NCBI RefSeq assembly: GCF_011397635.1
Contig: NC_064773.1
Location: 380,001-444,000, forward strand
Length of the DNA: 64,000 nt
Direction: 5' to 3'
Source: Epinephelus fuscoguttatus
Taxonomy: Eukaryota > Chordata > Actinopteri > Perciformes > Serranidae
A model generated the notes under the pieces. That model was not told the origin of the DNA, did no database searches, and was given only the letters and a program-made list of their open reading frames with translations. A program made the translations under genes and the position numbers. Of the stretch, positions 12,801 through 24,980 are shown piece after piece. The stretch's first letter is position 1; every line of letters begins with the position of its first letter.

Positions 12801-15800
12801 GCAGCTGTTTGACCTCACAGGTGAGTCCGTCTCCGATGTAGTTGTCCTTACAGGTGCACTTCTTCTTCCCCTGCTCACACAGATACGTTACATTAATACA
12901 ACACACTCACGGTCCCAACATGTCAAACACACGCCGTGTTGTCCTCACCGGAGCCGTCATGGTGCAGATGGCATGTTCGTGGCAGCCGCCGTTGACCCCG
13001 GAGACACACGGGTCGATGGGCTGACAGGTGAAGCCGTCTCCGGAGTAACCTTTAGGACAGGTGCAGGTCACCTTCTCTCCTGTTTGAGAACACTTGGCTC
13101 CTTTAGCACAACCGCCATTCCAGGTGGAACACACGTCCATCACTACAGACAGACAGATGGACAGACAGGAAGACACACAGACAGACATCGAGATGCTACG
13201 TAAGACACAAACGTATTCGCGGCTTGCAGAAACGTACGGTGAAAACATTTTCCTCTGGACACTGGACTGACTGTATAGTTCGTGTATCTACCTGTACAGG
13301 TGAGTCCGTCTCCTTCGTAGAATCGCTGACAAACACAGGTGTTGTTCTCCTGACAGACAGCTTTTGGAGAACAGGGCGGAGAACACTCGAAGACTTCACC
13401 TGGAGGGGACAAAGACATGACCTGTAGAGATGACGCACACAGCTCCTCACACACCGACACGCGTCCTGATGAACTCACCCTGTGGCATCTCACAGCGCTC
13501 TCCGGTCCAGCCCGCCTCACAGAAACACGAACCTGTACCTTTACGTCCGTCGTCACATGACCCGTGTTCTGAACAGTTACAGGCTGAGAACCAGAGGGAA
13601 ACAATCTGTTAGGACACCTGCAGACATCAAACAGGAAGTGGTCTGACCACTGCTCACCTTTACAGGATGCTCCGTAGAATCCGAAACCGCACAGCTCACA
13701 GGCCACGCCCCCAAAACCTGCGTCACAGGTGCATGTACCGTTGCCAAGGTGACCGTCGTCACATTTACCGTGGTTACTGCAGGGAGAGCCGACTCCACCG
13801 GGACAGACTGAGAGGGCAGACAGAGACAAACACAACATGGCATCTCATTAACATATTCATGATGTCATAATAGTCATGTGACACCAAATGAACATAATGA
13901 GACAGTTATGACAAAATACAAATCAGGGCTGTCGAAGCGCCAGGTTCACTTTATCGAGTCATATCAAGTCTGATCGGATCCTTTGTTTCACATCAGCTGT
14001 TTTTCCCGACACAACGAGTGCAGCCATCATCAACTCTCTTCTCCGCGCTGCACCCCGCCCACCGCCAAACACCATCCACCATAAACAGTCAAACACACTA
14101 AGAGACAGTTTAGCTTCTGGGGGTTGGTACTGGGGGCTCTGGTGTTGATATCTGGACCAAGACTTCCTATAGTGCAACTAACATGGAGGGTTCACTGGGG
14201 TCCAGCAGCGCCCACACTTCCTCCGCAGGCAGAGGGCCTTTGGAGTCCACCAGAAAGTGCTGCTCCTCTTCTACTGTGCCTTAGTTGAGAGCGTCCTGCA
14301 GTATGGCATCTCAGCCTGGTTTGGTAACCTCGCCTACAGTCTGTAAACCTCCACATGCACATAGCTGTTTATAGAGACTGGACTTACTGTATCTCAGAAC
14401 TTTGAATTAAGTAAAAAGATCCTGAGCTGTTTTTATTAACGTCTCATCTGTTTCCGTTTGTTTGTCAGAAACTGTTCTCTGGGTCATGGATCCTTTCTTT
14501 GGTTGACAGTGTTTCTATCAATTGGTCTAAATGTCGGTGTCGTCTCACCCAGACAGTCTCGTCCGTGGTAACCAGGACAACACTTCGGCTGCCAGAAGTT
14601 GACGGTGCAGACGCTGCGACAGCCGGTGTTCTTAGTGACGAACACGGAGGGAAGGTCGCACTTCTGAACCTCCTGCAGACACAACAGAGAGGAGTCAGAC
14701 ACACTGATGGATGAGGTTTACTCTGTACCTGTGTCACCTGATGAGGACTCTGACCTTCTGTTTGGACCCTTTGGGACAGCGAGTGGTCGAGGTGGTGCAC
14801 AGTCCGCAGCTCATCTACCACAGAAGAAGAAGCCACACAGAAATGAGATCAATAAAACCTCCACTCATATCATCAAAGAGTTCCCAAACATTTAAAGTCC
14901 TCTGTGCAGCAGCGCCCCCTGGTGGCCTCACTGACAGACACTTTACCAAGGGGGTCATCCCTATGTTTCCCGGGTTCTATGTTCCTCGCTCAACCAAAAA
15001 GGGTTCAATGTTTCCCGCTTACTAAAAGAACCCAGGGAACATAGAACCTTTTTTTCAAAATTAAAGGGATAGTGCACCCAAAAATGAACATTCAGCCATT
15101 ATCTACTCACCCATATGCCGAGGGAGGCTCAGGTGAAGTTTTAGAGTCCTCACATCACTTGCAGAGATCCAAGGGGAGAGGAGGTAGCAACACAACTCCA
15201 CCTAATGGAGGCTGACGGCGCCCCAGATTCAAACGTCCAAAAACACATCATTGAAACCACAAAATATCTCCATACTGCTCGTCCGTAGTGATCCAAGTGT
15301 CCTGAAGCCCCGACATAAAAAGTTGTTTGGAAAAACCTCATTTGAACTCTGTTTTTAGCCTCATTGTAGCCTGTAGCTCTGACTGCCTCTCTGGGCACTG
15401 CGCTCATGTGTGCGCTCAGGGTGATCGGTGATCTCTGAAGAGCAGCAGTCTCGTCAGTACTGATGTCCAGATTCTCAAGTGCAGGCATCGCCATTTCCCA
15501 GTCTGAGCTGCAAAGACTTTCCTCATCCGTTGGCATTGCTTTGCATTTGAAACAACTACACCACCAGGTTTCCAGTGCTCGACTCCGGTATTCTGCGGCT
15601 GGCTGAGACTCATGAGCTGCGGCGGCTGCTTCGTCCAGTAGCCTGAGTTCATCCGTATACTCGGGCTCAAACAAATACAGCTCAACAAAGAAATGCTGTT
15701 CCTCCTCAGTTTCGAAGTCTTCAGACATGTTGGGCTGTCCTTTGCTAAAAGACCGTAGTGCAAATTATCTTTTAGCGACTGTGGCTACCGTTGTCTCTCC

Positions 15801-18800
15801 CTGCGGTGCACGTGTCACGTGATGTAAACACGGGTGAGCAAAGCTCATGCTTTCGCTGGTCTCGCGCAGGCGCACACACGTGAGCGCGGTGCCCAGAGAG
15901 GCAGTCAGAGCTACAGGCTACAATGAGGCTAAAAACAGAGTTCAAATGAGGTTTTTCCAAACAACTTTTTATGTCGGGGCTTCAGGACACTTGGATCACT
16001 ACGGACGAGCAGTATGGAGATACTTTGTGGATTCAATTTTGTGTTCTTGGACGTTAGTCTGGGGCGCCGTCTACCATTAAGTGTGCTAGCCGCTCCACCC
16101 GCCAATCTCCGCAAGTGATGTGAGCACTCTAAAACTTCACCAGGGCCTCCATCGGCATATGGGTGAGTAGATAATGGCTGAATTTACATTTTTGGGTGCA
16201 CTATCCCTTTAAGCAGGGAACATAGAACCCTGGAAACATAGATAGGCTCCCAAATATAGGTCCTTTTACTGTTAGTAAACAGTGTGACGTTTGTTTGTGG
16301 GCGGGGCTTAGCTGGAGGCAAAACAGTTCTCCACAGACATTAGCTAGCGCTAGCTAACAAGTTGTGTTGTCTTGTTTTAGACGATGGAGGAAGATGATGT
16401 GAGTGGTGCGTTCAGAAACACTCATTGTGAGTGTGGGAGCGCACTCTGACACAAACTGGAGCGTTGATAAATTGGGAGCGCTGTCTGAATGTAGCGTTGG
16501 GTTATCCAGAGCAGCGCACTCTCAGAGTGGCAGAGCGCACTCTGGACACTCTGTCTGTGGAGACGGAGCAGCAGAGCGCCGAGCGGAGTGAATGCAGTTT
16601 GATACATATCAGCAACATAGTTGCAGTTCTTCTGATTTGCAAAGTAGGGCTCTAAATAGGATTGTAAAAAGATATATCTACTGAATATATCTAATATCAA
16701 GTAAAGCCGAATTGGTAATGACACTCCACCTAGATGAGCTATGGTAAGAAAAAGTAAAGATGTCGGCTAATTTTCAATATTTTAGCTAATACACTAGAAA
16801 CGGCGTTTTGGGACAGTAGGTTCATTTGCGGCTTGTAAAATAGGGTTGTAAAAAGATAGATCTACTGAATAAATCTAATATCTAGTAAAGCCGAAGTAGT
16901 TATTACACTGCACCTAGATGAACCATGTTAAGAAAAAAAGCAAGGATGTTGGCTAATCGTAGTTATTTTAGATAGTACTCTAAAAACGGCGTTTTTGGGA
17001 CGGTTGGTTTTTTTGCGGCTTGTTGTAAAACAGGGTCGTAAAAAGATACATCTACTGAATATATCAAATGTCTAGTAAAGCTGAACTAGTAATGACACTG
17101 CACCTAGATGAACTATGTTAAGAAAAAGTAGGCATGATGGTTCATTTCAGATATTTTAGCAAGTTCTCTAGAAACAGCGTTTTTGGGATTGAATATTTGA
17201 ATAGGCTATAACAAATATCTAGAACAGCCGAACTATCACGTTATTATCATTATTATTATTATTGGTGGGAAATTATAACAGAGGAATATATTTGCCGTTT
17301 TAATATCAAGAACACTTCCGCGTTTTTGTATGTATACAGGAATGTTAAAGATATCATTGAGGAAAACCAGGTTGACGTGACGTGATTGAATCAGGGAATC
17401 CGTGTGTCCACCACGGGAGAGGATCCTAACTGACTTTACATTGGCATTGTTTTCATGGTGGCAGCACGTAATTTCAACCCATTACGTGCTGCCACCACGG
17501 AATGCGGTGTTAAGAGGTCGTGGTCATTTCATGTATTTCTGTGAGATCAGGTTGGCGCTGCACATGTGAGCATTTTTGATGATGGCCTCCGTCCAGTCCT
17601 TTGGTCTTATCACATTTAACCATAGTTGTCTTTGTTTTTGTTGACGGGCAGTGGCGGCTGGTTTTGAGCCATGACTCCTTCTATTCTGGCTCCCAATAAC
17701 ACAACAAGACAAACACATTTTAACACTCCTATGGAGCCTACAGCCCTGTGGGGGAGAGGCAGCTGCACCTCCAGCTCATAACATGATGTCATCGTGACGT
17801 CGGCCCTGAAAAGTCTATTAAGAAGAGAAATTCAACAAAGGCCGCAGCTGAAGCTGAACTATGGTACAAACCTCAAGTATCAGGCTGTTTATTTTTAAAT
17901 TTTCAAGCAATTTATTTTGTGTACCATTATCATGAAAGGCATTGCTGATAAAGACTAACTTATTGGTTTGGTAAATGAACACAGGAGAAACTTAAAGAGC
18001 CCAAAAACCTTCAGCAGGAGGCAGCAGACGGAGTCAGTCGTCACTGCTGTTACCAAGAGCCTGTGAAGTGAGGATTTACCTGAAGGTCAAAGGTTGTCTG
18101 TAGGTCACAGCGTCCTCCGAGGCTGGGCGGAGTCAGCAGACAGTCGATCCCGTAAGCGATCCCACCCTTAAAGACGAGGTGTCTCTGAATGATCCGACAC
18201 TTGCTGTCATTAATAAAGATTTCTCCCTGTTCAAAGAAGAAACAAATGCATCAACGAGCGCCCACTGTCACCTCTTCTTCTGTTTATAACGTCTCTGCTG
18301 TACTCACGATGTTGTCTGTCCCTCCACATGTGAATGAGAGCGGCGAGCCCTGCAGAGTCCGCACTGAGTCCAGATGGATCAAACCTTCAGCGTAGATCTG
18401 TAACAACAGTCTCACTGTGTCAGTTAACATTAGTTTCAAAGAGTCAGATTCAGGTGACGTTCTGTAGTCTTATTTAGACACTTGTTAGCAACCATCTTTT
18501 TAACACACATAAAAGCTTCTAAATTCAGAGTGGATAATTAACTGAGGGATTTTATGTTGTAGAACAAAACACCAAATTAAAAATCCAGAGAGCTGAGAGT
18601 GCTAAAATGCTGACTAATTTTCAAATCTGTCCTTGTTATTGTTTCAGTGAAGAACAAAGTTTGATTTCCTCACCTCCAGCAGTTTGTAGAAGGTCTGATA
18701 ACCGTGACTTTCTGCCACATCCGTCAGGTTCATCTGAGAAAAACATTCATGTAAAGGAGTTTGACATGTCATTGGTTAGTTCACTTACAGACAGTCAGAC

Positions 18801-21800
18801 AATCATTAAAAGCAAACTGATCCATTTATCGGATAAATATCTCAAACATTATCAACATTTTCAGACTGTTGAGTTGTGCTCTTACGGGAGCAGCTGGTGG
18901 TCTTTTGTTGTCCAGGTCTGGAGCAAACAGAACCTTGTCGATCTCATGGAAGATCCCGTTAACGCTGATGTCATCGCTGTATGTCACATTAGCATCGTTG
19001 ATGAAGATGCTGCCCTGAAAATATTCATCATACAAACATTCAAGACTAAAGGACTTCATTTCATATCTTCAACATCTTTAACTTCTCCATTAAATTCAGA
19101 TTAAACGTACAGCTAACATCAGGAGTTCTTTAAGGTATTATTTCATGGATTAGAATTAAGTTTTTTTTAAGGGAGATTAAATGGATCCAGACTGCATTAA
19201 ATGAAACAAAGTTTTAGAAACACTAAGTCGAGATTCTTATCAGATCAACTGTAACTTAGTCTCTGCTGTTAGCCTCAGAACCCAGACTGTGACTCTGCTC
19301 TCTGATTGGTCACCTGGATGGACCTGGTGGTCAGGACAAACCCAGACAGAGATGTCAGGTTTCTGGGTTGGCTCAGATCGGCAGGTAGCAGTGTGTGACA
19401 CATGACAATATGGCTGCGCAAGACAGCGCCGAACTGTTCTTTGCCCTTTTCCATCATCGTCGATCGCAACTGCAGACATGAAAAGACACGAAGACATAAC
19501 AGAGATCAGATGATTTTTGTAAAAAAAAAAAAAAAAGAGTGGAGACACCCTACCCCTCTATCCCAACAAGAATCAGCACACCCTACCCCTCTATCCCAAC
19601 AAGAATCAGCACACTCTACCCCTCTATCCCAACAGGGATCAGCACACTCTACCCCTCTATCCCAACAAGAATCAGCACACTCTACCCCTCTATCCCAACA
19701 GGGATCAGCACACTCTACCCCTCTATCCCAACAAGAATCAGCACACTCTACCCCTCTATCCCAACAAGAATCAGCACACTCTACCCCTCTATCCCAACAG
19801 GGATCAGCACACTCTACCCCTCTATCCCAACAAGAATCAGCACACTCTACCCCTCTATCCCAACAGGATCAGCACACTCTACCCTCTATCCCAACAAGAA
19901 TCAGCACACTCTACCCTCTATCCCAACAAGAATCAGCACACTCTACCCCTCTATCCCAACAGGGATCAGGACACTCTACCCCTCTATCCCAACAAGAATC
20001 AGCACACTCTACCCCTCTATCCCAACAAGAATCAGCACACTCTACCCCTCTATCCCAACAGGGATCAGCACACTCTACCCCTCTATCCCAACAAGAATCA
20101 GCACACTCTACCCCTCTATCCCAACAAGAATCAGCACACCCTACCCCTCTATCCCAACAAGAATCAGCACACCCTACCCCTCTATCCCAACAGGGATCAG
20201 GACACCCTACCCCTCTATCCCAACAAGGATCAGGACACCCTACCCCTCTATCCCAACAAGAATCAGCACACCCTACCCCTCTATCCCAACAAGAATCAGC
20301 ACACCCTACCCCTCTATCCCAACAAGAATCAGGACACCCTACCCCTCTATCCCAACAAGAATCAGCACACTCTACCCCTCTATCCCAACAAGAATCAGCA
20401 CACTCTACCCCTCTATCCCAACAAGAATCAGCACACTCTACCCCTCTATCCCAACAAGAATCAGCACACCCTACCCCTCTATCCCAACAAGAATCAGCAC
20501 ACTCTACCCCTCTATCCCAACAAGAATCAGCACACTCTACCCCTCTATCCCAACAAGAATCAGCACACTCTACCCCTCTATCCCAACAAGAATCAGCACA
20601 CTCTACCCCTCTATCCCAACAAGAATCAGCACACTCTACCCCTCTATCCCAACAAGAATCAGCACACTCTACCCCTCTATCCCAACAAGAATCAGCACAC
20701 CCTACCCCTCTATCCCAACAAGCATCACCACACTCTACCCCTCTATCCCAACAAGAATCAGCACACCCTACCCCTCTATCCCAACAAGAATCAGCACACT
20801 CTACCCCTCTATCCCAACAAGAATCAGCACACCCTACCCCTCTATCCCAACAAGAATCAGCACACCCTACCCCTCTATCCCAACAAGAATCAGGACACCC
20901 TACCCCTCTATCCCAACAAGAATCAGGACACCCTACCCCTCTATCCCAACAAGAATCAGCACACCCTACCCCTCTATCCCAACAAGAATCAGCACACTCT
21001 ACCCCTCTATCCCAACAAGAATCAGGACACCCTACCCCTCTATCCCAACAAGAATCAGGACACCCTACCCCTCTATCCCAACAGGGATCAGGACACCCTA
21101 CCCCTCTATCCCAACAAGAATCAGCACACTCTACCCCTCTATCCCAACAAGAATCAGCACACTCTACCCCTCTATCCCAACAAGAATCAGCACACTCTAC
21201 CCCTCTATCCCAACAAGGATCAAGACCCCACACACACACACACACACTTCATGATGAGAAAACTTGTCTATTTTAACTTTGAATAAATGTCTGAATCAAA
21301 ACATTTATCCTCACTGCGCTGCTTCTTCTTCTGTCTGTGGCGAAGGCTTCAGCATTCGGAGGGAATACAGTGAATGGGCCACGACCTCTCAGAGAAATCT
21401 CCGCTATCTGAAACCAGAGGTTTATTATTATCTCTGAGTTTGTCTGGTTTTATACCTGCAGGAGGCAATGGTGTGATGTCACTCACCATCAGACCGTGGT
21501 AAAAGTCTCTCAGCTTCCTCCCCAGGAGCTCCTGCAAGAAGTCCGTCGTTATACATCACAGTCCTCCAGCTACTGTACATATATCTAGAGACATAAATCT
21601 ATGGGCTGACCTTTGCCACAGTGCCTTTACAGGTGACGCCATCTCCAATGAAGTCTCTGTTACAGGCACAGGTACGAACACTTGGACCCGTCATGTTACA
21701 GAAGGCGTACTGATGACAGCCGCCGTTTTTCTGGGAACATCAGAAGCAGAAGACATCACTGAGTAACAGTACTGTGATCGTACATGTGGTTTCAGTCTAG

Positions 21801-24800
21801 ATTAATAAAACTCATCGTACTCACAGTACTGTCCTGTTCCTGTGCAGTACTTTACTGTTCCCCTCAGTACACTGTTACATAACCTCTGAATCAGTGGTGA
21901 TTGCTCTAAGACTGCAAGGGAAGCTCAGCTTCCCCTAAAATGTCAAAAAATAAGTGGTCAAATATGTACTGTTGTGTTTACATTTCATTGACTAAATATG
22001 CGCTAGAATGCGTTCAACTTTTGTTCAGAATCAGCGACTTATCACAAGTCACTGACGCGACTTTCTTCTCATTCATTCCCGTAGCGTCACAGTGCATTAA
22101 ACAGTGTCGAAGCTCAGCGTCCAAAGACGTCAGTGGGGAAGCACAGAGTGGGTTGTTCCACTGCAGCGAAACTAGACAGTCATTGGATAAATGCTTGGTT
22201 TTGTCCTGCCCATCGGACGCTCAGTGTCTCTGGGGGTCTATGGGGCAGTGGGCTGGCCTCGGCTGGCCTGGACGCTAGGCTTCTGCATGATGATTGGATG
22301 ATCTGTCTGAGGCTGAATCCCTTTTTGATTGACAGCGAAATGAGCAAATCAGCGATCTTGAAATATAAACCACTACCAGAGCATTTTTCAAGTTTCATTC
22401 CATTGTTCCGAGTTGATCTGGAGACTTTTCCAATCCTCTTAGTGACTTTCTCTTTGTTAAAAATGACTAGCGACAAATCTAGCATCTTCTTCTGGTGTTA
22501 TTGGAGACTGTACTCGTGTTTGGAGACTCTGACTTCTGTCGCTCTGCAGTTACTGTCCCCAACGAGCAGCGGGTGCTGCTGTGAGCCCCTCCACCGTCCC
22601 AAAGCACTCACAGGTGGTCACACTAGCCTCGCGCAGCAGCCCAAGCTAGCGAGCGAGCTAGCAAGCTGCACATAATGGCACACAATTTGAATATTGTCGA
22701 CCAGATTTTGGCGAAACCATTTGATAATCTTCCTTACGAGGAGAAACTAAGAGTTAAACAGCAGGGCAGATCAACACCTCAGATTGATTTGATGCAAAGG
22801 GTGGGGAAAAGTAACAGGTCTTTTCAGCTATCCTGGTGTGACAAAGTAAGCTGGCTGACTGGAAGTGCTGTGACAAATAAAATGTACTGTTGGCCATGCC
22901 TCTTGATGAAACCATCTCAGGGATGTGTTGTCTGGTCAAAAGTGGGTTTTGGGGATCTATCTAACTTTGACAGGGCATACAAAAGTCATGAAAAGAGCAA
23001 TGAACATGTGAGTGCATGTGCAAGGTTAAGTTGCTTAGGCAGAGTCAGGGTTGAGCATGCAATCAATGAAGGTGCTCGCGTTCAAGTGGCAAAACATAAT
23101 GAAACAGTCAAACAAAACAGGACCTTCCTAAACCGCCTTATTGATGTGACTTCCTTGCTTGGCCGTCAGGAGCTGTCATTTAGGGGGTATGATGAGAGTG
23201 GTGAATCATCCAACAAGGGGAATTACAGGGAGTTTACAGAAACATTTGCTAAATATGACTCTGTCCTGGCCACACAATTCCAGTCATCAGCTGTGTTTTC
23301 TGGTATGTCCCATGCAATCCAAAATGACTTGATCTCTGCTCTTGCAGCCACTGTTTCTCATGAGATCAAAGATGAAATTCAGGCTGCTCCCTTTTTTGCA
23401 TGGCAGGTGGATGAAACAACTGATATAGCTTGCCGTGCCCAACTCTCTGTCATTGTTCGCTATGTGGATAGCGCAGGTAAAATTCAGGAGCGCTTTATTG
23501 GATTTTTTGATGTTTCTGGGGGGAGAGATGCTTAGTTTGTTTTTGAGGTCTTGAATGAGAACATGCAGGGCTACAATTTCAGGGAGAAACTTGTGGCGCA
23601 AACCTATGACGGGGCTGCTGTCATGGCTTCAGCTCTCAATGGTTTGCAGGCCAAAGTTAAAGCAATAGCCCCCAGTGCAATGTTTGTGCATTGCTATGCA
23701 CACAGACTGAATCTGGTGCTGTCTCAGGGGGCTAAATGCTTGTCTGAGTGCAGAATATTTTTCGCATCACTCTCTGGGTTTGCCACATTTTTCTCAAAAT
23801 CCACAAAGAGGACGTCTTTTCTTGAGTCTGCAGGCTGTTCAAGGTTGCCCAGAAACGCTCCTACTCGATGGAATTTCACATCACGGATAGTGAGCACTGT
23901 GGCAAACAATTATGATGCCCTCCTGCAGACTTTTGAGAAGATCATTGCAGATAAGACCATGGATGATGACACATTAGATTGTGCCAGAGGCTTTGTGATG
24001 AAACTGGAGGATGATTTTGAGTTTGTGTTCATGTTGTACACATATGAACAAATCTTCTCTGAGACTGATGTGGTGTTTGATATTGTCCAGCAGAGGGCTA
24101 TGGATGTTCTGTACTGCAAGAAAAGAATTGAGTCTCTTCTTGCTTTTGTCAAAGAGAAGAGGTCAGAGGGGGCTTTCCAAGCTGTTTTTGCCAAAGCAGC
24201 AGATCTCACATCAGACCCACAAGCTGAGCCCATGAGAAAGCGCTGCCTGTCACAACTGCAGGATCCCAAGGAGCGCTACAGAAATCTGTACATGGCCATC
24301 CTAGACAATCTCACAGAGCAGATTCCTCGGCATTTTGCAAATTTGGAAAGCATGCGCTTCTTGGAATTAGTCAATCCAGGGAAATTTGATGAGATGAGAC
24401 AAGTGTTTCCAGAGGAGGCATTTCAAAGTGTCCTGAAAAGTTATGGCCAGTTCTTTGATTCAGGGAGACTGAGGTCTGAACTTCAAGTCCTATATTCAAA
24501 CCAGGACTTGCAGGGCAACAGGGGAAAGCTGTGTGATTTCTTGCTGTTTCTTAAAGACACGGAGTTGGATAATGCAATGCCTTAGCTGTATAAACTGTTG
24601 TTAGTGGCAACAATTGGAGCTACATCTGCAGGTGTAGAGAGGAGCTTCTCCTGTTTAAAGCAGCTCAAGTCTTACACCCGCAACACAATGGGCCAAGGCC
24701 GTTTAAGCAGCCTAGCTCTGCTGGCCATTGAGAGGGCACTGGTCAAGTCCCTGGAAAAGACGCCTAGTTGGTACGACAGGGTCACAGATCATTTTCTTGA

Positions 24801-24922
24801 AAAGGAACGGAGGGTAGAATTTACATATAAATAAACGGACACATTTTATGATGTAGGCCGAAAATGAGCTTCCCCTCCTTGAAAGACCAGCAGCCGCCAC
24901 TGCTCTGAATACTTATGTTTTC

Positions 24923-24980
<58 letters not shown>

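Larger units (their letters stand above)
14930..16290. repeat. Interspersed repeat split by the TTAA element
   Basis: Short blocks with GGGAACATAGAACC and its complement (GGTTCTATGTTCCC-like) lie on both sides of the TTAA element, at about 14960-15050 and 16214-16260. They read as one older repeat into which the TTAA element inserted. Confidence 0.45.

Noticed and set aside
12907..13838. Independent small Cys-rich secreted proteins on the minus strand
   Set aside because: They are stab2 EGF exons read through into introns; splice sites and phases join them to neighbours.
17640..17720. Second hAT terminus (CAGTGGCGGCTGG near 17649)
   Set aside because: It resembles the hAT end at 24902, but no matching opposite end or target duplication was found nearby.
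19402..21276. Large plus and minus ORFs (up to 624 codons) with an 11-residue repeat
   Set aside because: They are open only because the 33-bp minisatellite unit is a multiple of three; they lie in a stab2 intron with no splice or codon support.
23533..24585. Programmed stop-codon readthrough at the two TAG codons
   Set aside because: No supporting context or precedent in hAT elements; simple mutation is the easier explanation.
22675..24834. Domesticated ZMYM1-like host gene
   Set aside because: Terminal inverted repeats and an exact 8-bp target duplication enclose it, and two stops interrupt it; it is the transposon's own transposase.
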